Notes under the pieces: generated by a model
What the model was told of the DNA's origin: nothing
Seen by the model: only the letters and a program-made list of their open reading frames with translations
Database searches by the model: none
Translations under genes and position numbers: made by a program
In this document: positions 22,578 through 33,643 of the stretch, piece by piece
Position numbering within the stretch: the stretch's first letter is position 1
Layout of the letters: each line of letters begins with the position of its first letter
Source: Myxococcales bacterium 68-20
Lineage (GTDB): Bacteria; Myxococcota_A; Polyangia; Polyangiales; Polyangiaceae
Reading direction: 5' to 3'
Assembly: GCA_001899635.1 (NCBI GenBank)
Contig: MKVQ01000024.1
Location: forward strand, 62,001 to 126,000
DNA: 64,000 nucleotides

Positions 22578-23315
22578 ATGGCGGACGGCCTCACGCATCC
22601 GATGTTCCTGGGGCTCCCGAAGACGGTCCGCGATCGCATCACGGAGTGGACGAAGAGCCTCGAGGCGGCCCTCGGGGACGACCTCGTCGCCATCCTGCTG
22701 ACGGGCGGCGTTGCGCGCGGCGACTACAGGCCGGGAGAGAGCGACGTGAACGCGCTCGTCATCCTCCGCGACGCGAACTTCGAGAAGCTCGACGCGATCT
22801 CGAGCGCGATGCAGGCGGTCCGTTACGGCGCACGCGTCGAGCCGACGATCCTCACCGCGGACGAGCTCCCGGGCGCGAGCGACGCGTTCCCGCTCCTCTA
22901 CGACGAGATCAAGAAGTCGAACTTGATCCTGGTCGGGACCGATCCGTTCGCCTCGGCCGTCGTGGACGACACCCACCGGCGGCTCCGGATCGAGCAGGAG
23001 CTCCGCGAGGCGCAGATCGGCCTCCGCCGCGTGGTGACCGACGCGCTCGGCGCTCGCGAGGCGATCGGCGGCGGCGTCGGACGCAAGGTCCGGCAGGTGC
23101 GCCGTCCGCTGCGCGCGCTCCTCGGCCTCAAGGGGATCGACTGCAAGGAAGACCTCAAGAACGTGCTCGCGTGCGCCGGCGGCGCCTACGGCGTGGACGT
23201 GTCGTCGCTTGCAGCGCCGCGTGACCAGCCCGAGGCCGCTCACGAAGCGCTCACACAGCTCCTGGCGGCGGCGATCGCCGACGTCCAGTCGATGGAGACG
23301 GAGCGACTGACCTAG
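22578..23315 (+). CDS. Nucleotidyltransferase-like protein with altered active site
   Basis: A 245-residue protein. LTGGVARGDYRPGESDVNALVILRD (residues 36-60) follows the MNT/KNTase pattern G-S/G-x9-D-x-D-hydrophobic. Ser after the first Gly is Gly, and the second Asp of DxD is Asn, so catalysis may be lost. The C-terminal half is helical (TDALGAREAIGGGVGRKVR, RRPLRALLGL). It follows tsaB by 14 bp and is the last gene before a strong hairpin. The role is unknown; similar proteins are annotated as nucleotidyltransferase domain proteins. Confidence 0.65.
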   Translation: MADGLTHPMFLGLPKTVRDRITEWTKSLEAALGDDLVAILLTGGVARGDYRPGESDVNALVILRDANFEKLDAISSAMQAVRYGARVEPTILTADELPGASDAFPLLYDEIKKSNLILVGTDPFASAVVDDTHRRLRIEQELREAQIGLRRVVTDALGAREAIGGGVGRKVRQVRRPLRALLGLKGIDCKEDLKNVLACAGGAYGVDVSSLAAPRDQPEAAHEALTQLLAAAIADVQSMETERLT

Positions 23316-23369
23316 CCGGGGCTAGCTCCAATGCCGTTCGGCTAGGCGTGGCCGCCAGAGACAGAAACA

Positions 23370-23435
23370 GGAAGGCGGGAAGGCGGGAAGGATCTCATTG
23401 ATCAGACTCTCTTCCCGTCTTCCCGCCTTCCTTTT
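23370..23435. terminator. Long-stem bidirectional terminator hairpin
   Basis: The arms GGAAGGCGGGAAGGCGGGAA(G) at 23370-23390 and its complement at 23411-23431 pair over 21 bp with a single G-T wobble. A 20-nt loop separates them and TTTT follows on the plus strand. The hairpin lies between convergent genes ending at 23315 and 23549, so it can terminate both. A related AGCGGGAAGG hairpin occurs at 55519-55560 between two other convergent genes. Confidence 0.85.
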
Positions 23436-23548
23436 GAATCTCTCTCGGTTGGCTTGATCGAGCGGCTAGCCAATACGACGACGCCCGACGAGCTCGCCGG
23501 TCGGCGGGCTGTCGGGCGCGGGCCGGAGTCGATTGCGAGCGAGGCGCG

Positions 23549-24322
23549 TCAGAGGCGGGTCGGGCAGACCTTCTCGGTGTCGTTCGCCTTCGTGCAGAAG
23601 AGCTGGAGCGCGACGTTTCCGGTCGTCTGGAGGTAGTCGACCGTGATCACGTGCGTGCCCGCGACGAGGTGCACCGGTCCGGTCTTCTCGCCCGGCGCCG
23701 TCTTCACGCCGTCGTTGTCGACGATCGTCATGCCGTCGATCTGGAGGATCGCGCCGTCCTCCGCGACGAGCCGGAAGTCGTAATCCGCTGCTTCGGTCAC
23801 GACGAGCGGAGCCTCGTAGCGGATCGCGAAGTTCTCCTTGCGCGCGGCATCGACGCCCGGGAAGCCCGTGCTGAAGGCCTGCGGGGTGATGTTGAGCTCC
23901 TTCGTGAACAGGTAGCCGGCGGGCGTCATCGACCCGAGCGCCGGGACTTTGGTCGCGCCGCTGTCGACCCAGTAGATGTTGCCCTTGAAGCCGGTGGCAT
24001 CGACGGTCCCGCTGCCGAAGATCGTGGCGCCGCTGACCACGTGGCCGCCGGTCGGCACGGTGGGCGTGGTCGAGGTGCTGCTCGGGGTGGGCGTCGGGCC
24101 CGTGGGCTGGCCGGCCGTGCGCTTGCCGAGGCGGCGCACCGCCGGGCCCGAGGGCTTCGCGGTGGTGGCTGCCGGCGCGGTCGTCGCTGCCGTCGCAGGT
24201 GTGCTGGTCGCCGTCTGAGGCGTGGTGGGCTCGTTCGCACCGGTGCCCGCCCGCATCTGGAAGCTACAGGCGACGAGGGTAGAGCAGCTGATGAAAGCGA
24301 GAGGGAAGAATACGTTACGCAT
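23549..24322 (-). CDS. PA14-domain lipoprotein
   Basis: A 257-residue lipoprotein: signal MRNVFFPLAFISCSTLVAC with a lipobox Cys at residue 19, then a Thr/Ala/Pro linker (about 70 residues), then a PA14-like beta domain. The latter is shown by NFAIRYEAPLVVTEAADYDF, then RLVAEDGAILQIDGMTIVDN, and VHLVAGTHVITVDYLQTTGN. PA14 domains bind carbohydrate in many surface proteins, so sugar or glycan contact is plausible. It is followed upstream by a second leftward lipoprotein gene. Confidence 0.82.
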   Translation of the reverse strand: MRNVFFPLAFISCSTLVACSFQMRAGTGANEPTTPQTATSTPATAATTAPAATTAKPSGPAVRRLGKRTAGQPTGPTPTPSSTSTTPTVPTGGHVVSGATIFGSGTVDATGFKGNIYWVDSGATKVPALGSMTPAGYLFTKELNITPQAFSTGFPGVDAARKENFAIRYEAPLVVTEAADYDFRLVAEDGAILQIDGMTIVDNDGVKTAPGEKTGPVHLVAGTHVITVDYLQTTGNVALQLFCTKANDTEKVCPTRL

Positions 24323-24388
24323 GGAGCCTCTTCATTCGACGGAGCTCGACGTGATCTCGTTCAACGAGCCGCCGAGATTGTTTCAGAG

Positions 24389-25051
24389 TCAGTCGAAATC
24401 CTCGATCTTCCAGAGCCCGCGCTCGCGGACGAGCTGCATCGTCCCCTGGCTGTACGCCATCGTCGCACGGTCGCCGGTCTCCTCGATCGTCGCGGACGGC
24501 AGTGCCTGCTTGAGGCCGGCGACGACCTGATCGATCTCAGCCTTGTCGTGGCCCTCCCACGCGCTCTTCAGCTTCGTTGCGTCGAGGCCATCGCGATGCG
24601 CGTCGGGCACGTACTTGAGCACGACGTCGTATCGCTTCCGCTCGACGGCGCGCACGAAGCCCTGGATCGCGTGGCGCGGCGTGTCCTGCGCGTAGAGGTC
24701 GATCGCCGTCGCTTCGACCTTCCACTTGCCGTTCTCGAGGACGAGCTGGAGCTCCTGCCCGGTCGAGCTCGTGACCGTGGCGGTGACGACCGGCGTGGCC
24801 GTGGGACGCGAGAGCGCCTTCGCGATCTCCCGCACCTCCTCGGGGTTGTCCTTCACCATCCGGCGGAACGCCTCGAGCGAGACACCGCGACGCGCTTCTT
24901 CGCTGAGCATGCGGTACGCGTCCTCTGCGCGCCCCTCGTCGAGGGCACGCGAGTACGAGCGCAGGACGGAGTGCGGGTCCTCCGCTCGCGGGCTCCCGCA
25001 AGCGACGAGCGTGGAGAGCGCTCCCCAGATCGCCACCTTCGCCAATCTCAC
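24389..25051 (-). CDS. Lipoprotein with two NTF2/DUF4878-like halves
   Basis: About 220 residues. The GTG at 25051 gives VRLAKVAIWGALSTLVAC, a lipoprotein signal; an open frame reaches 25132 but adds an Arg/Pro-rich leader unlike a signal peptide. After the Cys come two similar segments, each with a 'VLRSYSRALDEGRAEDAYRM' / 'QGFVRAVERKRYDVVLKYV' helix and a final 'GKWKVEAT' / 'GLWKIEDF' strand. This points to an internal duplication of an NTF2-like fold. Function unknown. Confidence 0.7.
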   Translation of the reverse strand: MRLAKVAIWGALSTLVACGSPRAEDPHSVLRSYSRALDEGRAEDAYRMLSEEARRGVSLEAFRRMVKDNPEEVREIAKALSRPTATPVVTATVTSSTGQELQLVLENGKWKVEATAIDLYAQDTPRHAIQGFVRAVERKRYDVVLKYVPDAHRDGLDATKLKSAWEGHDKAEIDQVVAGLKQALPSATIEETGDRATMAYSQGTMQLVRERGLWKIEDFD

Positions 25052-25168
25052 GGCCGAAAGGAGTAGCACGTAGCCCCACCGGGGCGGTAGCGCCCTTGCG
25101 GGGGGGCGCCGGCACGGCCGGGGGCAGCGCAAATAGGTCGAGCGGCAGCCCGGAGCGCTCGAGTCGCG

Positions 25169-26326
25169 TCAGAGCGCGAGGACGAGCACGCGCGCGAACT
25201 GATCGGAGTGGCCGTTGTCGTCGCTCACCATCAGGAGGCTCCGGCGCCCGTCGAGAAGCGGCGGGCCGAGCGCGAGCCCCTCGAAGTTGTCGAGCAGCGG
25301 CGTCGCCTGCGGCTGCTTCGGCTTCGGCAATCCTCCGACGACGAGCGTCGAAAGGTCCACACGGAGCGTCTTCGCGAGCGCGGGGGACGTGTGGTCGAGC
25401 GCTTCGACGCCAGTGCAGCTCGCGCGGGGATCGAGTGCCGTCCGGTAGACACGCACGGTGTTGCCGTGGCCCTTCGACCATCCGCGCTCGAGCACCAGGA
25501 GCGCGGAGTCGTCGAGCGCGGCGAGGTCCGAGACGCCCCAGTCGCCGTCGTCGTAGGGCACAGGATCGGTCTCGTAGGTATGCTCGCTCACCTCGCCGCT
25601 GCTGCGGTTCATCCGGACGATCCGCACGCGCGTTCCCGCGCGCGCGGATGCCACTTCGCCGTCGCGCTCCAGCGCGGCTTCCGTCGTCGTGAAGAGGTAG
25701 CGACCGCTCGGGCTGACGGTGAGCGACTCGAGGCTCTTGTTCTTCCGTGCCGTGACGAAGTGCGGGGGCAGGGCGATGTCGCGCACGAAGCGGCCGGCGC
25801 GATCGAGCTCGATGATCCGGGGCCCCTTCTCGCTGCACACGATGAAGCCGTCCGGGACGATCGCGAGGCCCTCGAGATCGACGCGGCCCCCGATCTCGAG
25901 CTCGACGGTCTCTCCGATCCTCCACGTGCGGAGCTCGCGATCCGGGATCAGCGCGACGACGCTCGGGGTCTCGTCGTGGACGGCCCACAGCACGCCCTCC
26001 TTCGCGTCCCAGGCGATCCCCGAGAGCTCACGGCATCGCGGGTCGCCGGCGGGCAGATCGAAGGCCGACCACAGCTCGACCGCCGTTGGTGAGCACGCCG
26101 GAGGTGTTAGCGGTGCTGTAGCCACCGGTCGCGCCAGACGGGCGTCCGCGTTCGCTTGCTGGCCGCCCGAACATGCTGCTGCGAGCGCCGCTGCGGCTCC
26201 GGAGAGGAGGAGCTCCCGGCGGCCGACGAGACGACGTGCATCGGGACGGCAATCGCAAACGCCTTCGCCATCGCGAACGCCTTTGGCATCGCAGCTGAGG
26301 GAGGAGCGGCGGAGGCCGACGCGCAT
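25169..26326 (-). CDS. Phytase-like esterase-domain exported protein
   Basis: A secreted protein of about 385 residues. A Tat-like signal lies near residue 35 (GRRELLLSGAAAALAAACSGG), followed by a beta-propeller-type domain. SGIAWDAKEGVLWAVHDE, VDLEGLAIVPDGFIVCSE and LDNFEGLALGPPLLDGRRSLLMVSDD are the repeated 'esterase-like activity of phytase' family motifs. The start is uncertain: an ATG at 26326 leaves room for the lon promoter, while the open frame extends to 26389. The DNA at 26240-26290, within the signal region, has a short direct repeat that reads as imperfect 18-mers. Confidence 0.72.
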   Translation of the reverse strand: MRVGLRRSSLSCDAKGVRDGEGVCDCRPDARRLVGRRELLLSGAAAALAAACSGGQQANADARLARPVATAPLTPPACSPTAVELWSAFDLPAGDPRCRELSGIAWDAKEGVLWAVHDETPSVVALIPDRELRTWRIGETVELEIGGRVDLEGLAIVPDGFIVCSEKGPRIIELDRAGRFVRDIALPPHFVTARKNKSLESLTVSPSGRYLFTTTEAALERDGEVASARAGTRVRIVRMNRSSGEVSEHTYETDPVPYDDGDWGVSDLAALDDSALLVLERGWSKGHGNTVRVYRTALDPRASCTGVEALDHTSPALAKTLRVDLSTLVVGGLPKPKQPQATPLLDNFEGLALGPPLLDGRRSLLMVSDDNGHSDQFARVLVLAL

Positions 26327-26391
26327 GCGGCCCCGAAGTCTACTTGTTTTCTCGATGCGCTGCGCCTCCGGGGGCGGTAGGGTGTTCAATC

Positions 26392-28782
<2,391 letters not shown>

Positions 28783-28787
28783 TCGCG

Positions 28788-28817
28788 CGTCGCTGCCGGC
28801 GGCCTCCGGCAGCGACG
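28788..28817 (+). terminator. Hairpin after lon
   Basis: Perfect 12-bp arms CGTCGCTGCCGG and CCGGCAGCGACG flank a 6-nt loop, 5 bp after the lon stop. There is no T-tract, so termination may be intrinsic-weak or the hairpin may protect the 3' end of the mRNA. Confidence 0.55.
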
Positions 28818-29068
28818 AGCTCGGGCCTCGAAACGCCAGCGCCGCCGGCTTCCTGGGGACGCCCAGCTCGGCTGATCGCATGCGACCGATGCCGGATCGC
28901 CGTTCGCTCCGGCGGACGGAGAGCTCACCGTGCCGAGGCGATCACGTACGAGCGCCGGCGGCCGGAGAGGACGACGCTGTACCAGGTCGTGCAGGACGAC
29001 CTCGAGACGCGAGCGAGCTCGCGGTCGCGGATCGCGACCGCTGCTCCAGGCGCCATAGGCTCGCTCGC

Positions 29069-30280
29069 CTACGGCATGCAGTGGTCGCCCATGCAGTGGC
29101 CGGACGCGCAATCGGAGTTGGCCATGCAATGTTGGCCGTTGTTGCACGGCGTCGCGCAGCTGCCGCCGCAATCGGCGTCGGTCTCGTCGCCGTTCCTGAC
29201 GCCGTCACTGCACGTCGGCGCCAGGCACGTCTGCGCGTCCTCGTCACAAACGGTGCTGTCGCACTCTCCGTCCCACGTGCACCGGCGTCCGGGGGCGCAC
29301 GGACACGCGGACCCGCAGTCGATGTCGCTCTCCCCGCCGTTCTGCACCCCGTCCGAGCACGTCGGGTTCAGACACTTCCCCGTCGCCGAATCGCAGACCA
29401 GGCTCCAGCAGTCGCCGCCCACGAGGCAGCTCTGACCCGTCTGACACTTCGTATCGCAGGGGCCGCCGCAATCGATGTCGGTCTCGCCGCTGTCCTTCGC
29501 GTAGTTGTAGCAGCCGGGCGCCCGGCAGCGCCTGGTCGTGTCACCCCAGCGCGGCGCGGAGCAGATGCCTGTCGCGCAGTGCTCGCCGAGGTTGCACTTC
29601 TTCTCCTCCGCGCACTTCTCGTTGCAGGTGCCCCCGCAGTCGAGGTCCGTCTCGTCGCCGTTCACGACGCCGTCGTCGCATGCGGGCGCCTGGCACGTCC
29701 CCGAAGCGCACACGCCGCTCTGGCAGTCGGTCTCCGTCCGGCAGGCCTTGGTCGCGACGCACGGCGCGCACATGCCTCCACAATCGAGATCGCTCTCGAA
29801 GCCGTTCTTCTGCCCGTCGCCGCAGGTCGCGGGGATGCACTTCGCGTGCGCTCCACAAAGGCCGGAGGCACAGTCCGTCCCCGCAACGCACGCCATCCTG
29901 AGCTCGCAGGGGTCGCAGCCTCCGCCGCAATCTAGGTCGGTCTCCGTGCCGTTCTTCCGCCCGTCGTCGCAGGCAGGGGACCTGCAGAATCCCGCGACGC
30001 AGGCGCCGTTGACGCAATCGGCGTCGACCTTGCAGAGCTTCGAATCGTCGCAAGGCTTGCAGCTGCCGCCGCAGTCGACGTCGGACTCTGCGCCGGACTT
30101 GATGCCGTCGGTGCACGACGACTCGACGGGCGCCCCAGCGTCCGCCTCGATCAGGTTGGTCGCGTGCTGCGTTGGGTCGTCGCTGCAGCCGACCGCCCAA
30201 AGGGGAGAGAGCGCCACCGTCAGGAGAAGGCCGCTCAAACCAGCCGCGTATTCGGAACGTCCCGCCAAACTGCTCGTCAT
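29069..30280 (-). CDS. Cys-rich lipoprotein with seven DCGG repeats
   Basis: A 403-residue lipoprotein (ATG at 30280 after a GGGAGGG ribosome site; lipobox WAVGC). The body consists of seven repeats of about 45 residues of the form C-x-DG-x2-NG-x-E-(S/T)-D-x-DCGG-x-C-x2-C, each followed by a shorter Cys-rich loop with 'DCxSGxC'. This design recurs in myxobacterial surface proteins and probably forms small disulfide-bonded modules outside the cell. It is the last gene of the leftward lipoprotein block, separated by 133 bp from the previous one, so it may have its own promoter. Confidence 0.8.
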   Translation of the reverse strand: MTSSLAGRSEYAAGLSGLLLTVALSPLWAVGCSDDPTQHATNLIEADAGAPVESSCTDGIKSGAESDVDCGGSCKPCDDSKLCKVDADCVNGACVAGFCRSPACDDGRKNGTETDLDCGGGCDPCELRMACVAGTDCASGLCGAHAKCIPATCGDGQKNGFESDLDCGGMCAPCVATKACRTETDCQSGVCASGTCQAPACDDGVVNGDETDLDCGGTCNEKCAEEKKCNLGEHCATGICSAPRWGDTTRRCRAPGCYNYAKDSGETDIDCGGPCDTKCQTGQSCLVGGDCWSLVCDSATGKCLNPTCSDGVQNGGESDIDCGSACPCAPGRRCTWDGECDSTVCDEDAQTCLAPTCSDGVRNGDETDADCGGSCATPCNNGQHCMANSDCASGHCMGDHCMP

Positions 30281-30413
30281 TGGCTCGAGCCCTCCCATCC
30301 GGCCGAATTGGGGCGTGATGGAATGATGGTTATGCGAAAGATGGGATTTGGATTCGATCGAATTCGAGGCGCGCGACGGGCGTATCTCGTTTCGTGACCT
30401 TGGCTTCACGGGG

Positions 30414-32228
30414 TCACTTGATCGGCGACGAGTAGTTGCTGATCGGGCGGAGGCCCGTGCCAGCGACGTAGCCGTAGCTGGAGGCCAGGCCCGTTCCCCA
30501 TACGGTGATCGCGAACGGCCCGTCGCTGTACGCTTCTTGCCGGCCGTACCCGCACTTCTTGTCGCCGAACGTCTGCTCGACGTATCCCTCGGTCAACTTC
30601 ACCCACGTATATTCGAATTCGCCGTTTGCGCCGTCTAGGGGTTGGAACGTGGTGACCTCGCCGGAGCATTCGAGGAAGACGGGCTTGAATCCGGTCTTCT
30701 CCTTCCGGCGTACGATGGCGAGCGACGTGTCCGGATACGTGTAGTCGGTGAAGAAGACGTAGCGATCGAGGAACTGGTCGGCCGGGGGCACGTTGACGAA
30801 GTCCGGATCGCCGGTCGTCAGCTGCCCGGTCCCGTTGCCGTACGACGAGCCGGTCATGTAGACCGAGACGTAGAACGGATGTTCCTTGTCCTGGCTCTTC
30901 ACGACGAAGACCTCGTCCGTGAAGAAGTGGACCGATTGCCCAGCCGAGAGCGTCTCCGGGGCACCGTTCGGGCGCGACGGCGCGTACTCGAGGACGGTGC
31001 CGTTCGCGGCACCGACCATCGTGTACGGCACCTTCTCGCGGAAGTCGGTGTCGAAGGTCTGGATGCGGGAGAGGAACGGTACGACCGCGTAGCGCGATCC
31101 CCATTGCGCGACGGCCGGGATCTGCTGGCCGAGCACGTCGGCTGCCGTCGCCGCGAGGAACGTCGCCGAGGAGCCGCCGAAGAGCCCGATCGGCTTGGTC
31201 GCAGAGATGGGTGACCCGGTCAGGTTCACCCGTGGCTGCATGATCTGGAAGACCTGCCCGCGAGACAATCGGTAGGTCTTGGGCTCGCCCTGGTACGCCG
31301 CCTCGGTCTCGGGGGTGGCCCCGATGTCCGCGTTCGGCGTGATCGTGACGTCGGTGTCATCCTCCGCGGCGACGATCTGGAGCCAGCGATGATTCGGGAC
31401 CTGCGCCCAGAAGTCGAACGGGAAGTCGAATGGGCTGACGGCGATGTAGTCGTTCCCCCAGGCGGATACCGGCAAGAGGAGCGTCGCCGTCGGGTACTTG
31501 CCGATCTCGCCGCCGTACGGGTAGCTCGCGTACGCTGCCACCGGCGCATCTGCCGTGATGCGGAACGACTTCGTGAGGACGGTGCCGTGGCGGATCGGAT
31601 CGAAGTCGAGAGCGGCCTTCGTGCCGGGCGGGCAGTGGACGACCGGGCTGCCCGGTGCGTCGTTCGCCGGAGATTGATCCGACAGGAGGACGACGGCGAC
31701 CTGACCTGCGGGGAGCGGCCCGGTCAGCGGCGTGTACGTCTCGGAGCTCGCGGCCCCCTGCCGATCGACGGTGTACGTCGAGCCGGCGATGTCGAGCGGC
31801 TTGCCGTCGTATTCGGCCGAGAGCGTGATCGGCCGGTCCCACGTGTTCGCGATGAGCGCGGCGAAGCATGCTCCGTTGACGCCGGTGGCATCGTCCGGAG
31901 GCAACGTCACGAACTCGCAGCCCGCAGAGCCTCGCTGGGCCTGAGCGGCGAGGCATGCGTCGACGCATGCTTCACCATTGCAACCCTGGTCCTGGTTGCA
32001 TTGCTGAACGACCGTCTCGGCACCCTCGCAGCCATCGAGCACCTGCTTGAGGTCGCGCGAGCAGTGCATCCCGCACTTCGGGGGCTCCCCGGCGTCGGGG
32101 TCGGCGAATTGCTCGTCCGCCGTGGTGAAGCCGCGATCGGTTGCGGAGCACGCGGCGACGGCGACGATGCCGGCGACGACCCCGAGGCCGCAGAGAAGCT
32201 TGCGAGACGTGTGATTGGAAGAGCTCAT
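30414..32228 (-). CDS. IgGFc-binding-type N-terminal domain lipoprotein
   Basis: A 604-residue lipoprotein with signal MSSSNHTSRKLLCGLGVVAGIVAVAAC. A short Cys-rich segment (CGMHCSRDLKQVLDGC..., GCNGEACVDACLAAQ) precedes a large beta-rich domain. That domain carries LKSF...APVAAYASYPYGGE, ATLLLPVSAWGNDYIAV and KPIGLFGGSSATFL, characteristic of the IgGFc_binding family first named in FCGBP. In bacteria the partner is unknown, but adhesion is the usual suggestion. It sits 12 bp downstream of the RCC1-like gene. The ATG at 32228 is preferred over a GTG at 32237 because of the AGGTGG upstream. Confidence 0.85.
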   Translation of the reverse strand: MSSSNHTSRKLLCGLGVVAGIVAVAACSATDRGFTTADEQFADPDAGEPPKCGMHCSRDLKQVLDGCEGAETVVQQCNQDQGCNGEACVDACLAAQAQRGSAGCEFVTLPPDDATGVNGACFAALIANTWDRPITLSAEYDGKPLDIAGSTYTVDRQGAASSETYTPLTGPLPAGQVAVVLLSDQSPANDAPGSPVVHCPPGTKAALDFDPIRHGTVLTKSFRITADAPVAAYASYPYGGEIGKYPTATLLLPVSAWGNDYIAVSPFDFPFDFWAQVPNHRWLQIVAAEDDTDVTITPNADIGATPETEAAYQGEPKTYRLSRGQVFQIMQPRVNLTGSPISATKPIGLFGGSSATFLAATAADVLGQQIPAVAQWGSRYAVVPFLSRIQTFDTDFREKVPYTMVGAANGTVLEYAPSRPNGAPETLSAGQSVHFFTDEVFVVKSQDKEHPFYVSVYMTGSSYGNGTGQLTTGDPDFVNVPPADQFLDRYVFFTDYTYPDTSLAIVRRKEKTGFKPVFLECSGEVTTFQPLDGANGEFEYTWVKLTEGYVEQTFGDKKCGYGRQEAYSDGPFAITVWGTGLASSYGYVAGTGLRPISNYSSPIK

Positions 32229-32240
32229 GACGGCCACCTC

Positions 32241-33632
32241 TCAGAACTTCACGGTGACGGGAGTCGAGTGCGGCTCGCCGTCTTTCGTTCCTTGCCCGAG
32301 CTGGCCCGCGTCGTTCGCGCCCCAGCAAGCGACCGCGCCCGACTTCAGGAGCGCACAGACAGCCGTTCGCGATGCCGCGACGCCGACGGCGTAACCAGCG
32401 AGCTCCGTCGCGGGCCGGAAGGCCATCGAGAATTTCGCCCCGGCATCCTCGGCGATCGCGAGCCCGCCGTAGCGGTTGTCGCCGGCGCACTGGACCTTGC
32501 CGTCGGTGAGGCGAGCGCACGTCGTCTCGCCGCCGGCCGCCACCTGCTGGGCCCAGGCGAAGCCCGTGTTCATGCTCGTCTTGGTCGGCACGAGCGCCAG
32601 ATCCGGGCTGCCCGTGCCGAGAGCGGCGTATTCGCTCCGGCCCCAGCAGTAGACCTCGCCGCGGACCACGGCGCATGCGCGTCCGTAGACCATGAGCGGA
32701 GGCTGCGGATACCCCGGCGGCTGGAACGTGGTGCTCGGCGTAGCCACGAGCTTCGTCACGTCGCGGAGATCGATCGGCAGCGGATTGGGATCGAGCTCCA
32801 TCGACGACGTGCGACTCGAGAGGTTGCCCCTGGGGCCGCCGACCGTTCCCCAGCTCAGGACTTCACCCTGCTCCGTCACCCCGAGGCTCGTGAACGAGCC
32901 GTGGGACGTTCGCACGATCTTCAGGCCAGCGAGGGGGGCGCGCGCGGGCGCTCCGAGGTTGCCCTCGGTCCTTCTACCGAGCTGAGCGGTGCCGTTGTAT
33001 CCCCAACACCACGTCTCGCCCGTCGCGAGGACGGCGCAGCCCACGCGGGGACCGATGTCGACGCGGACCGCGGGCCCCGGCAGCGCGACCGGCGCCGGCG
33101 TCGGATGCGGGGCGCCGTCGGCGACCACCGCGTCGGCTTGGAGCCCGAGCAGAGCGTCGTTGTTGTCGCCCCAGCACTTCACCGCTCCGCCCTTGACGAG
33201 GGCGCAAGCGGTCTTGCCGCTCGTGCTGAGCTGCTCGACGCCGTCGAGCCCTTCGACCGTGACGACCGAGGGTGCGTCGCCCGACGCGGGCGCACGGCCG
33301 AGGACGCCGGCAGCGTTGCCACCCCAGCATCGGGCCGCCCCGCTCTTCATGCGAGCGCAGAAGTGCTCGTCGCCGGCCACCAGCTCGACGGCGCACGGCT
33401 CCTCGGTGCACGTCACCGCCTCGTCCGCGGGTTCGAACGGCGGCCGCGGGATCGGCGGAGGCGGCGCAGCCTCTCCCGCCGCATCGGCGGTCGCCGTAGG
33501 GACCGGCGGCGCGGCCGCGTCGTCGTCGTCGCCGGAGGAGATCTCGCGACTCTCGGCCGTGCAGGCGAGCACGCCAGCACCGATCGAGGCCGTCGCGACG
33601 AGCGCGGGGATCCACGTATAGATACGCTTCAT
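32241..33632 (-). CDS. RCC1-like beta-propeller lipoprotein
   Basis: A 463-residue lipoprotein with lipobox VLAC near residue 24 and a Pro/Ala/Asp linker. At least six RCC1-type blades follow: HFCARMKSGAARCWGGN, TACALVKGGAVKCWGDN, VGCAVLATGETWCWGYN, ACAVVRGEVYCWGRS, TTCARLTDGKVQCAGDN and AVCALLKSGAVACWGAN. The conserved CxW pairs with CAL cysteines may lock each blade by a disulfide, suiting an extracellular location. Gene spacing of 11-12 bp on both sides places it in the lipoprotein operon. Confidence 0.87.
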   Translation of the reverse strand: MKRIYTWIPALVATASIGAGVLACTAESREISSGDDDDAAAPPVPTATADAAGEAAPPPPIPRPPFEPADEAVTCTEEPCAVELVAGDEHFCARMKSGAARCWGGNAAGVLGRAPASGDAPSVVTVEGLDGVEQLSTSGKTACALVKGGAVKCWGDNNDALLGLQADAVVADGAPHPTPAPVALPGPAVRVDIGPRVGCAVLATGETWCWGYNGTAQLGRRTEGNLGAPARAPLAGLKIVRTSHGSFTSLGVTEQGEVLSWGTVGGPRGNLSSRTSSMELDPNPLPIDLRDVTKLVATPSTTFQPPGYPQPPLMVYGRACAVVRGEVYCWGRSEYAALGTGSPDLALVPTKTSMNTGFAWAQQVAAGGETTCARLTDGKVQCAGDNRYGGLAIAEDAGAKFSMAFRPATELAGYAVGVAASRTAVCALLKSGAVACWGANDAGQLGQGTKDGEPHSTPVTVKF

Positions 33633-33643
33633 CGTTGGTGTCC

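Noticed and set aside
26344-26391. Extra N-terminal residues (MFSRCAAPPGAVGCSI) for Lon
   Set aside because: Not part of the Lon family N-terminus and they overlap the promoter side of the divergent gene; GTG at 26392 fits better.
30352-30363. Short palindrome ATTCGATCGAAT upstream of the seven-repeat Cys-rich gene
   Set aside because: Only 12 bp and AT/CG alternating; chance expectation is too high to call an operator.
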